Shown piece by piece: positions 38,401 to 46,049 of a stretch of 56,127 nucleotides of DNA; within the stretch, counting starts at the first letter, position 1, and each line of letters opens with the position of its first letter. This DNA comes from a virus: positions 1 through 56,127 of the IMG/VR virus record IMGVR_UViG_3300017956_005956; one strand, written 5' to 3'. A model generated the notes under the pieces. That model was not told the DNA's origin. It saw nothing but the letters and a program-made list of their open reading frames with translations, and searched no databases. Position numbers and translations under genes: made by a program.

Positions 38401-41400
38401 GCAAATTCAGAATTTACATCATCTCCAGCAGAAGGAATAACTCTTGCTCCTACAACTTTTAAAATATCTGTAAATTTATATTGAACAATATGTAAATTGC
38501 TTATAAAATTTGCATTAATAAGATCATATTCTCCATCAAACGGATTTCGCGAAACTAAATTAAGCTGAGTTTGATTTACGTTTGATATATCATTCCATTT
38601 AAATTTAATTTGATCATTTATTTGTATTCCAGAAAAGATTTTTTGCGGTAATCTTATAATTAGATGGTCTGTTTGTATCTCTCTTTCATTATAGGATCCA
38701 GTAAACAACATTGGATATTCAAAGGAATCTTCAGTATCTAATCCATTGTCTTTAATGAATTGTCCATAATTATAAAAACTTTTGAATTCTGTTGCTGCAG
38801 AAGAACCTCTAATATCTACATTTGCCTTAAAATACATTTTAAAGTTATTGTCATCTGTATATACAATATCATTTGCAGAATAATTTTCGTTAGAATTCCA
38901 TAATCCTTTAATTTTTGTCTGCAATCTAGATGCAGACGGAGCACCTACCATTATAAAATTTCCAGAATCGTTTATTGCTACTGATTTTCCAAATTCGTAT
39001 GGTATTGCATGCGTGTTATAATTAACCAAAATAATATCATCTTGTAAAATTTGGAAAGAAAATATTATTTTATTTTCACTTTCATTTTTTGTATATAATG
39101 AAGGATCTACAACCGCGCCATTTTTAAAAATTCTACGAATATTGTTTACACTATCCTTTGTCAACAAGTATACAAACCCTTCTTGATTATCACTATTATC
39201 ATACAATAAATCTTCAGGTTCTGGCTGATCAGGTTCTAATATTTGTAAAAGCTTGTATTCTGTTGAAATTGTTGGTCGTGTATAAACATAAACTTTACCG
39301 TCATTATCAAATGGATCGCCAACTATCATTACATTATTTCTGGCATTTGTTTTTACAATATATCCAAATGACATTGATGTTCCATTTGGATTATTAATTT
39401 GACTATAATAAGTAAAACTATTTTCTAATTGAAAAACTTTCCAAGAATTTGTATTATCGTTGTCTACCCAAACTTTGTTTCCTATCTGTAATGTAGAATT
39501 AACTAGATTTGACATACTTTCTAGATCTGGAACACGAACTGAGACAAACCTTGTAATTATTCCGGTTGTATCTCCTTCTAATTGAGTTGAGCTTATTAAA
39601 TTTATAACAGAAGCATTATCAACGCTTATACCTAAAGATAAAATATCTAATTCTACTTTTACAATTTCAAATATTCCATTTAAGTCACTATCAGTTTCAA
39701 CAGAGACAACTGTAGAGTCAATTCCTACTTTAGCAAGTTTACTTACATTTTGTATACCAACAATATCACCAACTTTAAAATCTTTTTCAATTGTGACATC
39801 AAAGTATAAATCAATTTGTCTATTATCTACCACTGCTAATTGTATAAATTTATAATCATATTTTTTATATGTTAAAACTGTCCAATCTGCATTATAAGTT
39901 CCTACCCAAATTAACTCATTTTCTTTAAAATTATCTATAGGAAAATCTAGTAATTGAGAATAGTTTGAAACAATTTTATCTACATCAGTTTCACTTACAT
40001 ATCCAGCGTGCCTCAATTCAAACTTGTCTGTATAAGTAGTTGGAAAAGGTTTATGCTGATATCCATTACCTTTTACTAAAACTTCGTTTTCTTGTATTCT
40101 ATAAATTAAATCTGTTTCTTTTCCGGTAACATTATTAGTTAGAAGTATAGGCTGTGGTGATAGTTTAAAATTTTCTTCATTAAGTATAAAATCAAATTCA
40201 TCAAAGTTTTTTACCGCACCATAATTTCCTTGTTTGACTGCGTATTCTTCATAAAATTCTAAACTATCTTTTTCTGCGCTTGCTAGCACATCAAATAATT
40301 TTGTAAGAGAATTTTTTGTACCTTTTTCTTGAATATATCCTTGATAAAACTTATATTGACTAACATCATTGTTGACAATATTTTCTAAATACTTTCTTTT
40401 TTGATATCCTATTAAATGTTGTGCAAGTTTTTGTTGATTTAAATCTAAATTATCACTATCCAAATCATAAAAATCTTTAAATTGCTCAATTTTATAATCA
40501 AAATTGCTAAACAAATTAGATGATATTTTATCATCTAATAATTTCCAATTTGTATAATTAAACTCAACAGCAGGATCAATAGTCACGATAGCAACATAAT
40601 TAAATTCTTTATATTGAACAATATCTCCTACATTATACTTTTTCCACTGCTCCCATTTTACAATTTTAACATCGTCGTAAAAAAATCCCGGTATATCAAG
40701 TCCACCTTTCCAATTATTAGTACGGTAACCTAACACTCTTATTCTTTCTTGCCTATAACCTGGAGCTAAATCAAATATTACATCATTAAATTCAGTTACA
40801 TTATCAATTAAAACAACATGTTCTTTGTATACAATAGGTATTTTTATAAAATAAATTCCATCATTATTATTAGTTTGAGCATAAAAATTATTATCATTAT
40901 CTCTTATAAAATTAATATTTCTTGGTTTTATTACTGTACCATCTGCTTTAAAAATAGAATATTTAAAAGAAGTATCAATTACATTACCAACTGTTCCATA
41001 CTCAGGTGCAAAATTTACTTTATCAGCACCTGGGCTTAACGTAATTAATGATCCAGCATCCCACTTTTGTGTAGTCCAAAATAAAAATTGCTTTATCGAT
41101 AAATTCCAATCAGCTACTTCAAATTGACTTTCTACAAATCTATCAAATGTAAATCCTACAAATTCTAACCATTTTCCATAGCCTAATAAAAAATCTACAA
41201 CATCTTGTACGGTTGGTAAAGAAGTGCCATAAGATATTTCACTTATAGAGTTATAAAATTGTTTTCTTACTTTTGCATTAACTCCGCCTATAATAGGTAA
41301 TCTAGGTAGAGAAGCAAATTTTGATATATCAAAATTCTCGCCACTTACATGAGTTTGTTTACATCTATAAAAAGTATTACTTCCAACTTTGACAATCGAA

Positions 41401-44400
41401 TCTATTGCATATGTTTTACCCGACTCCCATATAAGATATTCTTTGCTTACACCTCCTACATTAATTGTTGTATCAGCATCTCTTAGAATAGGAGGAAAAT
41501 ATTTGAATTTTGTATAGCCATCATTATAGCCACTAATTGTCCAGCCAGCCAAAGTTTTTTCAATTACAACACCACTATAAACAAATTCGTCTACAGGAAA
41601 ACTTGTATGTAAAAATATAGAATAATTTTCTGCAGGTACAAAAACATTACCTTCATTTAACGGCGTTCTACTGTCTAATATTAATTTCCATTTATCTTTA
41701 TCTGTAAACCCTCCTACTTTAAAACTAATTTGATTTTTTACAGATTTTAATTTATCTATATAATTTGTGTAACGATTTTTAAATATTCCATTTTGATATT
41801 CTGCTATATAGTTAATAAAACCACTTGTATAAAAATCATTATTGTCGATGTAAGGCGCAACTATGTTTTGTAAAGTTATATGATTTTTTGTTGTTTTATA
41901 TACAATCTGATCGGCAATATTTCTATTTTGACGTAATCTGTCAAACCCAGTTGCAAAAGCATAACCAGCTTTATTGAGTATAATAGACTTCATCAAACTA
42001 AAAACAAAATCACTTGAACGTTTCCAAATAGATTCAACCGGAGATCCATCTCCAAATACAAAACTTTCTTTAATATTATTCCTCGAGTAATAGTTAATTA
42101 AACCTGCTTTAGAAGGACTTAACAAATTACCTTTATTATCAACTGGTATAATATTTTGTAAACCTGGTCTAACAAATTTTTTATCAATTTTAAACTTTGG
42201 TTGTCTAATAATACCTTTTTCTAAATCTTCCCACATGATTAGATTATCTGATGTATATGGAAACTCTCCGTATTCTTTATCCCACCATAAAGGCTTAATT
42301 GTAAATCCTAGCATTTCCCAAGGGTGTGTATGTGGTCTATCTGTCCCATAAACATATTCATATATAGCCCTCCACCAACCGGGGCTAAATTCATTATTAC
42401 TTAATCTAGATTTTGAATAATTGTAAGTAAAACTATTTGTAATATTAAAATATACATGTGCAGAATAATCTTGATTTATAAATCTTGTAAAGGAAATAAA
42501 ATCACTTATCAGTACATTATTAAAACTTTGTCTTGATACCCCATTATTTCTAAAGAAGCCTGGTACAACTTCATTAATATCAAACATAGTTGTATCATAT
42601 TTTACTTTTAGATTATTATAAATCCTTTTTTCTAATTCAAAAATTAAATTATCTTTAAAATCTTTGAATGCAGTTGTTAAACTTCCGTCGTGGCCTTGTA
42701 TAACAAGAATACCTTCTTCCCATTCTACATAATTTACATTATCTTGAACTCCAGTATTGACATCAGTCAACGGCATATAAAAAGGCCTGTTCAGACCTGC
42801 AAATCTATGTATTGAAAACTCTCCGGTACCGTTGTTTGCTATATCTGCTTCTATTGCTGCATCAGTTGTTAAATAAACTGGATAAAACCATCCTAATTTA
42901 TCATTGTCATTTGGCTCATTTTTTTCTAAAGCATAAATCTTATAAGGTCCATCATTTTCTTTACTTTTTTCTAAAAAATAAGTTGTATCTATATAGATTT
43001 CTGGTTGGTACGAAGGATACAACCCTAGTTTTGTAGGAGTAGGAGGAATAAAACAGCCATTTGTATTTTCATATTCATAAACTTCAATGAAATCGTTTAC
43101 TTTTTTAAAGCCAAAAATTTGTACAAAACCTTCGTCATTAAATACATAATCTTTTCCATAAATTAATTGCTCACCATTTCTGTAAATATTTACAGCTTTA
43201 TTAGAAGGATAATTTAAAGAAAAACTTTCACTTAACGCATAATACTCTTGATCAACATCAACAATAATATCATTATTAACTACAGAACCTGCATACGGAA
43301 CCATATCACTTAAGAAAAACGGTTGCTTATCATTTTTATCAACAACAAAATCTGCAATAATTCTATCAACATGCTCTTTAACAGGTCCATTAAATCCTAA
43401 ATTATCAGCAATCTCAATAAATCTTCTTTTAAATTTGGTATATTCTTCTTTTGAATATTGTATAGCTGACAAAATATTAGAATCTGTGTCTAGTAAATTA
43501 AATATGGTTAAATTAAAAGGACTAGAATGTTTACAAAATTTTCTTCCGTAAGGAGCTAATTTTCCAAGATCTCTCATGTTATTTTTTCCAGGAAATACTC
43601 CAGCAAAATCATTTACTTCTTCTACTATTGTAAAACCATGATCAATTAGTTCTCCTAGCGTAAATTGTAATAAATTTTCATTAAGTGGATTCCTTTCTAA
43701 ACTTGCAGGAATTTCATAATACCCAACATTATTTTTTGCTGCAGAATATCTTGTTTTTACAATAATATTGTCTCCTGCATTTATTTTAGTTATAAATTCT
43801 ACGTATAATTGCTGATTTACATCTAATAAAATTACAAAATTTTTATTTTTTTCTTGTAACATACCGTTGCGGTAAATTCTAATCCATAACAAATCAACAT
43901 CTATTATTTCATCTTCGTACCAGTCTATTGGAAACTTATTAGAAAAATCTTCTTCAAGAACAAACTGATTTATTACTGACTGTTCGCTTAATTTATTTGT
44001 CTTTATCCAACTATTTTCTGTAACATAAGTGTCAATGTCACTATATTTTCTAAGAAAAGCAATTTCAGTGCTTTTAGATTCTAACAAATTATTTGCGTTT
44101 GTAAAAGTAAATGATTCTGAAAGGAGATTACAAGTAAATAAAATGTCCCCACTATTAACTAGATTTTGATACTGTAGCCTTAACCCAAGTTCTGTATCAA
44201 CAGGACCTGTGCCCTCCTTATAGGAAAATAATTTATTCCCAGCAAATTGCGAAAATTGGTAAGTTAACCCATCTGCTAAATTAATATCATTATCATCATA
44301 AAGATCAAAAAGAGGAGCTTGGTTAACACTATTTTTTTCTTGACACAATTTCCATTCTGTGCCAGTATAAAACAAAGATTTACTTTTATATTTTTGACCA

Positions 44401-46037
44401 TTTCTAATTAGCACAGTTTCATTTAATTTTGGCTCTGTATCAGGTTCATCTACAAGAGTTATCTGTAATCTACCGTTTATTGTTAAAAATTTAACTTTAA
44501 AAATTTTTCCTTTTACAAGTATATCATTATCAGCTAAAAAAAGAACCCGCATTCCTTCTGTTAAATCAACTTCGTCAATATTATATCCTATTGCTCCTTC
44601 AATATTAGAAAACACATCTGTTGTTATATCGTCAACAAGATCGATATCTACTTTTGCTCTTGTTCCAAAATTATATAATTTTAGCCCTTTTTCAAATTCT
44701 ATAATAGGTCGCTTTGCCCTAGAATTCTGATCCACTGATATTGGTAAATTGTTTAATTCTAAAGATTTTTCTATTACATCAATATGAAACCAACGATTAT
44801 ATTTGCTCCACAAATTACCGTCAACAGCACCTCGGCTTATAGTAATATAATCTTTATCACTTGCATATCCAAGTGCTTCACTAAACGGATAATTATCAAA
44901 GCCATCGTTATCAAAAGGAATTTCTATATCATCAACAAATAAGCTAGACAACTTTAATCTATTTGTGTTTATAAGCTCTATGCTGTCTCCAACTCCTTCA
45001 ATATAATATTCTCCGTTAGCATAACTTTCAGGATACACATTACCAGCAAACTCTATTTTCATTCCATTTGATAACGCCCATCCTTCGCTAGTAATATAAG
45101 ATTTTTTACCAATTATTTCTTTTTCAACGTCAATAAAAGTATTTTCGTTAATATCAAATATTTTAATTACTCCTGACAAATTTACATCATCTTTTGAAAT
45201 ATAAAATATATTATCAGGAGCATTATCTGGCACAGTAAATTCTATTATACCATCACTTATCCATATATCGTCAATTTCAATACCTTGTCGATCAAACTTT
45301 TTTTGATTATTATCATAAATTAATGAAGTATTATATATGTCATCATCTAAATTCCTACCTGGAGTATAGGAAATCCTAGATACAAAAGCAAAAGGATAAC
45401 TTGGTGTGTTAATATCAAACCTATAAGTTTGTCCTCTGTATAATGTTATACTAGGATTGTCTGTTAACCCATCAGGAGTAAACAAGTATGTTAAATTATT
45501 ATCATTATCTTTTAATCTAACTTTGTATTCACTTTGTATATTATTACTTTGTCCTACAACAGTTACAGTTTGAGGTCCTGTTGGTAACCAGTAATATTCT
45601 CGAAAATTAATAAACTTGTCAAAATCAATATGAGGATTCCATGCATAAGTTTCTTGTTTGTTTAAAACATCATGATTTGTGTAGTTTCCATTCCTAATTT
45701 TAACAAAATTTATATAATCATTATAATTTGCATAAAATTCTATGTTGTTAAGATTATCTTTAATAACAGAAACCGGCTCTAGTTGATAATCAACACGATC
45801 TTTACTTATATCATCTACATATATATCATTTGCAGCATAAGCTTTTGCATTTTTTCTTCCATAAAAACCATTTATTTTTTCAACAACTCCAGGCTGAACC
45901 ATTTGATCTAAAGTTGCGTTTAAAAACTTTTTATTAAAATCAGTTCTAAAAAATTTAGGTAAATGATTTACAGTTTCTCTCCTAGGAAGACCATTAGCAG
46001 GTAATGCAGGTTCTTGTTGATTATTTTTATATGCCAT
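29460..46037 (-). CDS. Giant virion protein, 5,525 residues, mosaic of adhesive beta modules
   Basis: The start MAYKNNQQEPALPANG and REYYWLPTGP in the first 200 residues match very large structural proteins of marine T4-like phages. Modules read in order (residue numbers approximate): a cupredoxin-like segment with LYRGQTYRFDIN (199-295); four segments resembling carbohydrate-binding modules 5/12 (near 1540, 1800, 2390 and 3130); FG-GAP-like repeats (FGKSVAINDSGNFIMVGAPS and others, about 2220-3420) that could build a beta-propeller; and GxGY repeats (about 3840-3890 and 4200-4260). The C-terminus has GERIEYKQRYGNVL and RRGTLGTG. It probably forms part of the baseplate periphery or a surface adhesin. 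No protease or membrane segment is evident. AAGGAT precedes the ATG. Confidence 0.8.
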   Translation of the reverse strand: MAYKNNQQEPALPANGLPRRETVNHLPKFFRTDFNKKFLNATLDQMVQPGVVEKINGFYGRKNAKAYAANDIYVDDISKDRVDYQLEPVSVIKDNLNNIEFYANYNDYINFVKIRNGNYTNHDVLNKQETYAWNPHIDFDKFINFREYYWLPTGPQTVTVVGQSNNIQSEYKVRLKDNDNNLTYLFTPDGLTDNPSITLYRGQTYRFDINTPSYPFAFVSRISYTPGRNLDDDIYNTSLIYDNNQKKFDRQGIEIDDIWISDGIIEFTVPDNAPDNIFYISKDDVNLSGVIKIFDINENTFIDVEKEIIGKKSYITSEGWALSNGMKIEFAGNVYPESYANGEYYIEGVGDSIELINTNRLKLSSLFVDDIEIPFDNDGFDNYPFSEALGYASDKDYITISRGAVDGNLWSKYNRWFHIDVIEKSLELNNLPISVDQNSRAKRPIIEFEKGLKLYNFGTRAKVDIDLVDDITTDVFSNIEGAIGYNIDEVDLTEGMRVLFLADNDILVKGKIFKVKFLTINGRLQITLVDEPDTEPKLNETVLIRNGQKYKSKSLFYTGTEWKLCQEKNSVNQAPLFDLYDDNDINLADGLTYQFSQFAGNKLFSYKEGTGPVDTELGLRLQYQNLVNSGDILFTCNLLSESFTFTNANNLLESKSTEIAFLRKYSDIDTYVTENSWIKTNKLSEQSVINQFVLEEDFSNKFPIDWYEDEIIDVDLLWIRIYRNGMLQEKNKNFVILLDVNQQLYVEFITKINAGDNIIVKTRYSAAKNNVGYYEIPASLERNPLNENLLQFTLGELIDHGFTIVEEVNDFAGVFPGKNNMRDLGKLAPYGRKFCKHSSPFNLTIFNLLDTDSNILSAIQYSKEEYTKFKRRFIEIADNLGFNGPVKEHVDRIIADFVVDKNDKQPFFLSDMVPYAGSVVNNDIIVDVDQEYYALSESFSLNYPSNKAVNIYRNGEQLIYGKDYVFNDEGFVQIFGFKKVNDFIEVYEYENTNGCFIPPTPTKLGLYPSYQPEIYIDTTYFLEKSKENDGPYKIYALEKNEPNDNDKLGWFYPVYLTTDAAIEADIANNGTGEFSIHRFAGLNRPFYMPLTDVNTGVQDNVNYVEWEEGILVIQGHDGSLTTAFKDFKDNLIFELEKRIYNNLKVKYDTTMFDINEVVPGFFRNNGVSRQSFNNVLISDFISFTRFINQDYSAHVYFNITNSFTYNYSKSRLSNNEFSPGWWRAIYEYVYGTDRPHTHPWEMLGFTIKPLWWDKEYGEFPYTSDNLIMWEDLEKGIIRQPKFKIDKKFVRPGLQNIIPVDNKGNLLSPSKAGLINYYSRNNIKESFVFGDGSPVESIWKRSSDFVFSLMKSIILNKAGYAFATGFDRLRQNRNIADQIVYKTTKNHITLQNIVAPYIDNNDFYTSGFINYIAEYQNGIFKNRYTNYIDKLKSVKNQISFKVGGFTDKDKWKLILDSRTPLNEGNVFVPAENYSIFLHTSFPVDEFVYSGVVIEKTLAGWTISGYNDGYTKFKYFPPILRDADTTINVGGVSKEYLIWESGKTYAIDSIVKVGSNTFYRCKQTHVSGENFDISKFASLPRLPIIGGVNAKVRKQFYNSISEISYGTSLPTVQDVVDFLLGYGKWLEFVGFTFDRFVESQFEVADWNLSIKQFLFWTTQKWDAGSLITLSPGADKVNFAPEYGTVGNVIDTSFKYSIFKADGTVIKPRNINFIRDNDNNFYAQTNNNDGIYFIKIPIVYKEHVVLIDNVTEFNDVIFDLAPGYRQERIRVLGYRTNNWKGGLDIPGFFYDDVKIVKWEQWKKYNVGDIVQYKEFNYVAIVTIDPAVEFNYTNWKLLDDKISSNLFSNFDYKIEQFKDFYDLDSDNLDLNQQKLAQHLIGYQKRKYLENIVNNDVSQYKFYQGYIQEKGTKNSLTKLFDVLASAEKDSLEFYEEYAVKQGNYGAVKNFDEFDFILNEENFKLSPQPILLTNNVTGKETDLIYRIQENEVLVKGNGYQHKPFPTTYTDKFELRHAGYVSETDVDKIVSNYSQLLDFPIDNFKENELIWVGTYNADWTVLTYKKYDYKFIQLAVVDNRQIDLYFDVTIEKDFKVGDIVGIQNVSKLAKVGIDSTVVSVETDSDLNGIFEIVKVELDILSLGISVDNASVINLISSTQLEGDTTGIITRFVSVRVPDLESMSNLVNSTLQIGNKVWVDNDNTNSWKVFQLENSFTYYSQINNPNGTSMSFGYIVKTNARNNVMIVGDPFDNDGKVYVYTRPTISTEYKLLQILEPDQPEPEDLLYDNSDNQEGFVYLLTKDSVNNIRRIFKNGAVVDPSLYTKNESENKIIFSFQILQDDIILVNYNTHAIPYEFGKSVAINDSGNFIMVGAPSASRLQTKIKGLWNSNENYSANDIVYTDDNNFKMYFKANVDIRGSSAATEFKSFYNYGQFIKDNGLDTEDSFEYPMLFTGSYNEREIQTDHLIIRLPQKIFSGIQINDQIKFKWNDISNVNQTQLNLVSRNPFDGEYDLINANFISNLHIVQYKFTDILKVVGARVIPSAGDDVNSEFAIGNIVNVIQLEGTNDILLYCKDVVGNFGEFGTLKIGIIVIGDYTVTLSKNDYTELTTEYSGFVSIPTPNYTITSKRNDSGRGLLIQDVVTTQNPVPANVYYNLAEYNSAIVKSLSYVDFNLQTNGDYVPTNRLLQYYVINVPKDIDTNNSFNLFVNDFEKTVKIFKVRSTRFVNVLPVVQAGEILKQKITGATATVFSSNVSISAETINSVNPVYEIEIQFVKEGPTGLSFNSIDELVGSITGELFVRPISLPIKEELIHIEEIGLIDPYDENNNTINNINFFDVWDGFIVYDENRVDANGLPFVPYAKFYENGSLLTAIDLDGTERVGQTIRELNQNGLPTNNTAEVMFIQRIANSRVIIWLNNIQGSWIAASAEQDTVQLQMDAHPTGVDILGRLNIYNFDRPFGVIHDFKSATDTGLKFGVVFNQYPIPIQIDPVLGTQINTLTNVEYWLFTQSDILGLPTPAITPENGSIYWQRIYNLQVDINGTKSDFDNEGVVYIFEKVGNGYTLVQRLLGPDRQNNYKFGANIKLLGNENASRSYILAENPKRIYFVNNGIYNDQIYNWEYAANKKFKGVFNPDYTYFTGDIVFVPRNVTEDLFDSNLGVFDGTLFEAITNGKSSVINLQNGINTSYWKLADNLIDYVGFVPNTIGSIQLDSADVSTLNISNLTNFGINFDVSANGDVLVVFLQYENEKNKLGIYRNDNGYYRWMQTIEAENENTDFGTSFDLSANGDELFIGAPLTSIAKVNQGKVYYYKVVDYLFVLQQIIGSPYDEIEESFGISIQENNGILVIGSANANFYADTTFDNGTTIFDSKLTTFQYSKDDKGVIFVFEKINGFFVYADFIHYDNPYANNFRYGSNILFNNRILYVADMNYKNDNNSLGYIRTYHTTGKFYNVIRSKKLPIDTTKIKKITLYNRKTNVLIKTLDYIDILQGKIPGPAEQNIDFKLYFDPANYNIVNDTDLDVIRNTDLPWTTEYVGMVLWDLNNAKFYYPHLNDISFSVNRWHKVFIDNTIDLYEWVQSSILPEQWDEISETAAGFALGISGKTKYGNNAYVEEIILNKITNTLEKRYYFWVKDKKEIPNKDSRTISVHKLQNLIKDPIKEGYEFIALIGSDQFAIYNCLQYLNDNDVAISFQIYNDKNITANLHSQYKLVSVGLETSKIPNFLEQKWIDSLVGFDLATRPVPDITLPEKYRYGMLNEPRQGWFVNRQQALKEYIQRVNRVLEKNLIVDSKNLQSLYTVDEYPTEVTNEYDIKLQTYAELAYYGIAKAEQAAAVLEVIDGEIVNITITNPGRGYQVVPTYNIIDKGVDAEIKFELNSIGSIISANIIRSGKNYTQSAKIEIRKFTALVEYDENLNNKWSLYERNYQANSWTRIKSQGFNTTLYWNFIDWYAEGYSSRTTVTHLIDFSYQLAGLNANIGDIVKIKSIGAGGWLLLYKVDNQKNVDYSINYETVGRENGTISFSNLLYENKNFDLQSFDINFYDILPTDEIRVIANAIKDDILIDDLAIEYNNLFFAQIRYILSEQKNVDWIFKSSFIRIKHNVGELRQDVTFNNDNLPSYEEYVKEVKPYKANIREYISAYDKLDNNPQLITDFDLPPTFNFDSNKILPYSVKAYNEQLYGLSNELEQYPNKNWLDNVGYTVLEVKISYNGYGYINSPTLSFEGGGGRGAKAIAQLGENGKIVSIEVTDNGSGYLSAPNLIITGETREDYKAALCSVIIGQPLVRSTYTKIKFDRISPILTFKDINGNIKIDEEFQEIVSGSKYIFDLPWPISLLPKDTQVFVDNEKLLRGEYTFTNVLDTTKTYHRYFGRVILINPPANYSVVKIQFKKDINLLPAVDRIKYYYKNNLGQFGNDISQLMEGVDYGGVEIKSFGFDVKSGWDNDGYFVSNYDTYDESFEDIISTVGRNLIQPDVLDYKIQINWINFAKAVNALIIGDSVEIDNHTLFYSIFNVDQLGNSYPDPLNGNSILNVLDELVNEALVDENGNLLLDAEDNIQYQLIPKITVRSVEQMQKYGINSIDLNEIAANNIDTQIITLFQQLSLSNITALIAETNPVINDVKIIMQQPLVNGQQYNFYLNNVRLDDPNYADDSTAVSNPNAVMQTIIGNGITTEIIIKTYIKEFETGDIIILRKPTSDGSFIPSDLDYDTLINGGNINYSNAIGINADEINIDGDNFVSPTTSKSTEENVPGLVQDTLDITVYERPITGSSNIISKNYISDGSTVTYDLGTYPLKEKNIIVKVNNNIVTNYEVNSNKTLTFLNSIEVNARINIIIFDYSGYNVLDVDTIVANGNTNDFVVNARYEKNLQSQISVNAKEENYVLKQNSENNIVISFAKILDPGDVIRYVIYTNKEQANIANFSEITIDEFVFDGSTTSFPLSITPYKQEPAEWFTLVFVNNKLLNPGYTEIFEVSDVREYELRLYQVPIRSLNFEQIRVFLNDNELEYNMHWIFNSAGQYNPGLAEDKQEGSLIILRQGVGTVGDTLKVYVYANDTELIESGGDYKYGYYDNETYVPTPGNLHIYKEMNIGDVIKVYQFSNHDSQRIDWQSFDIDQRTLLSPGKIIGSGINIVTSLSEMYVPFVLESNKQYAIFKNGFRVDDLYYGTNTQTNLSAEIQTPFGNGTYFLNFQEIGLSVISGDVIKVEELNAQYTIDSDSKNYNEFRQLKNGVIALNYPAIGDQYVWVAKNGLLLTPSVDYYLLADMQHIKLVDYLVENDNIQTIHFSNSIQQKKFGWRQFTDILNRTHYYTLDGQKNITLKENLNWYDKIIVVENSDELPNPDHNSKFPGVIFIQGERIEYKQRYGNVLQHIRRGTLGTGVKQVYVAGTEIYNQSVDTILPYKDEIIVVNTVGDGINKEFALEFVANNENEFEVFVGGTRMRKTKLQSYELDTINREIYSNENEYISQDSPEGDITLPPEFTVVDNTLVFHEAPKEGVKILIIRKIGLEWTKPGDRLVDTDTPLSRIIRSVEADLPR

Positions 46038-46049
46038 TTAATATCCTTA

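Noticed and set aside
29460-46037. Idea that the giant ORF is several fused genes or an assembly artefact
   Set aside because: The frame is open for 16.6 kb with sensible modules throughout and a proper start and stop; such large genes exist in marine T4-like phages.
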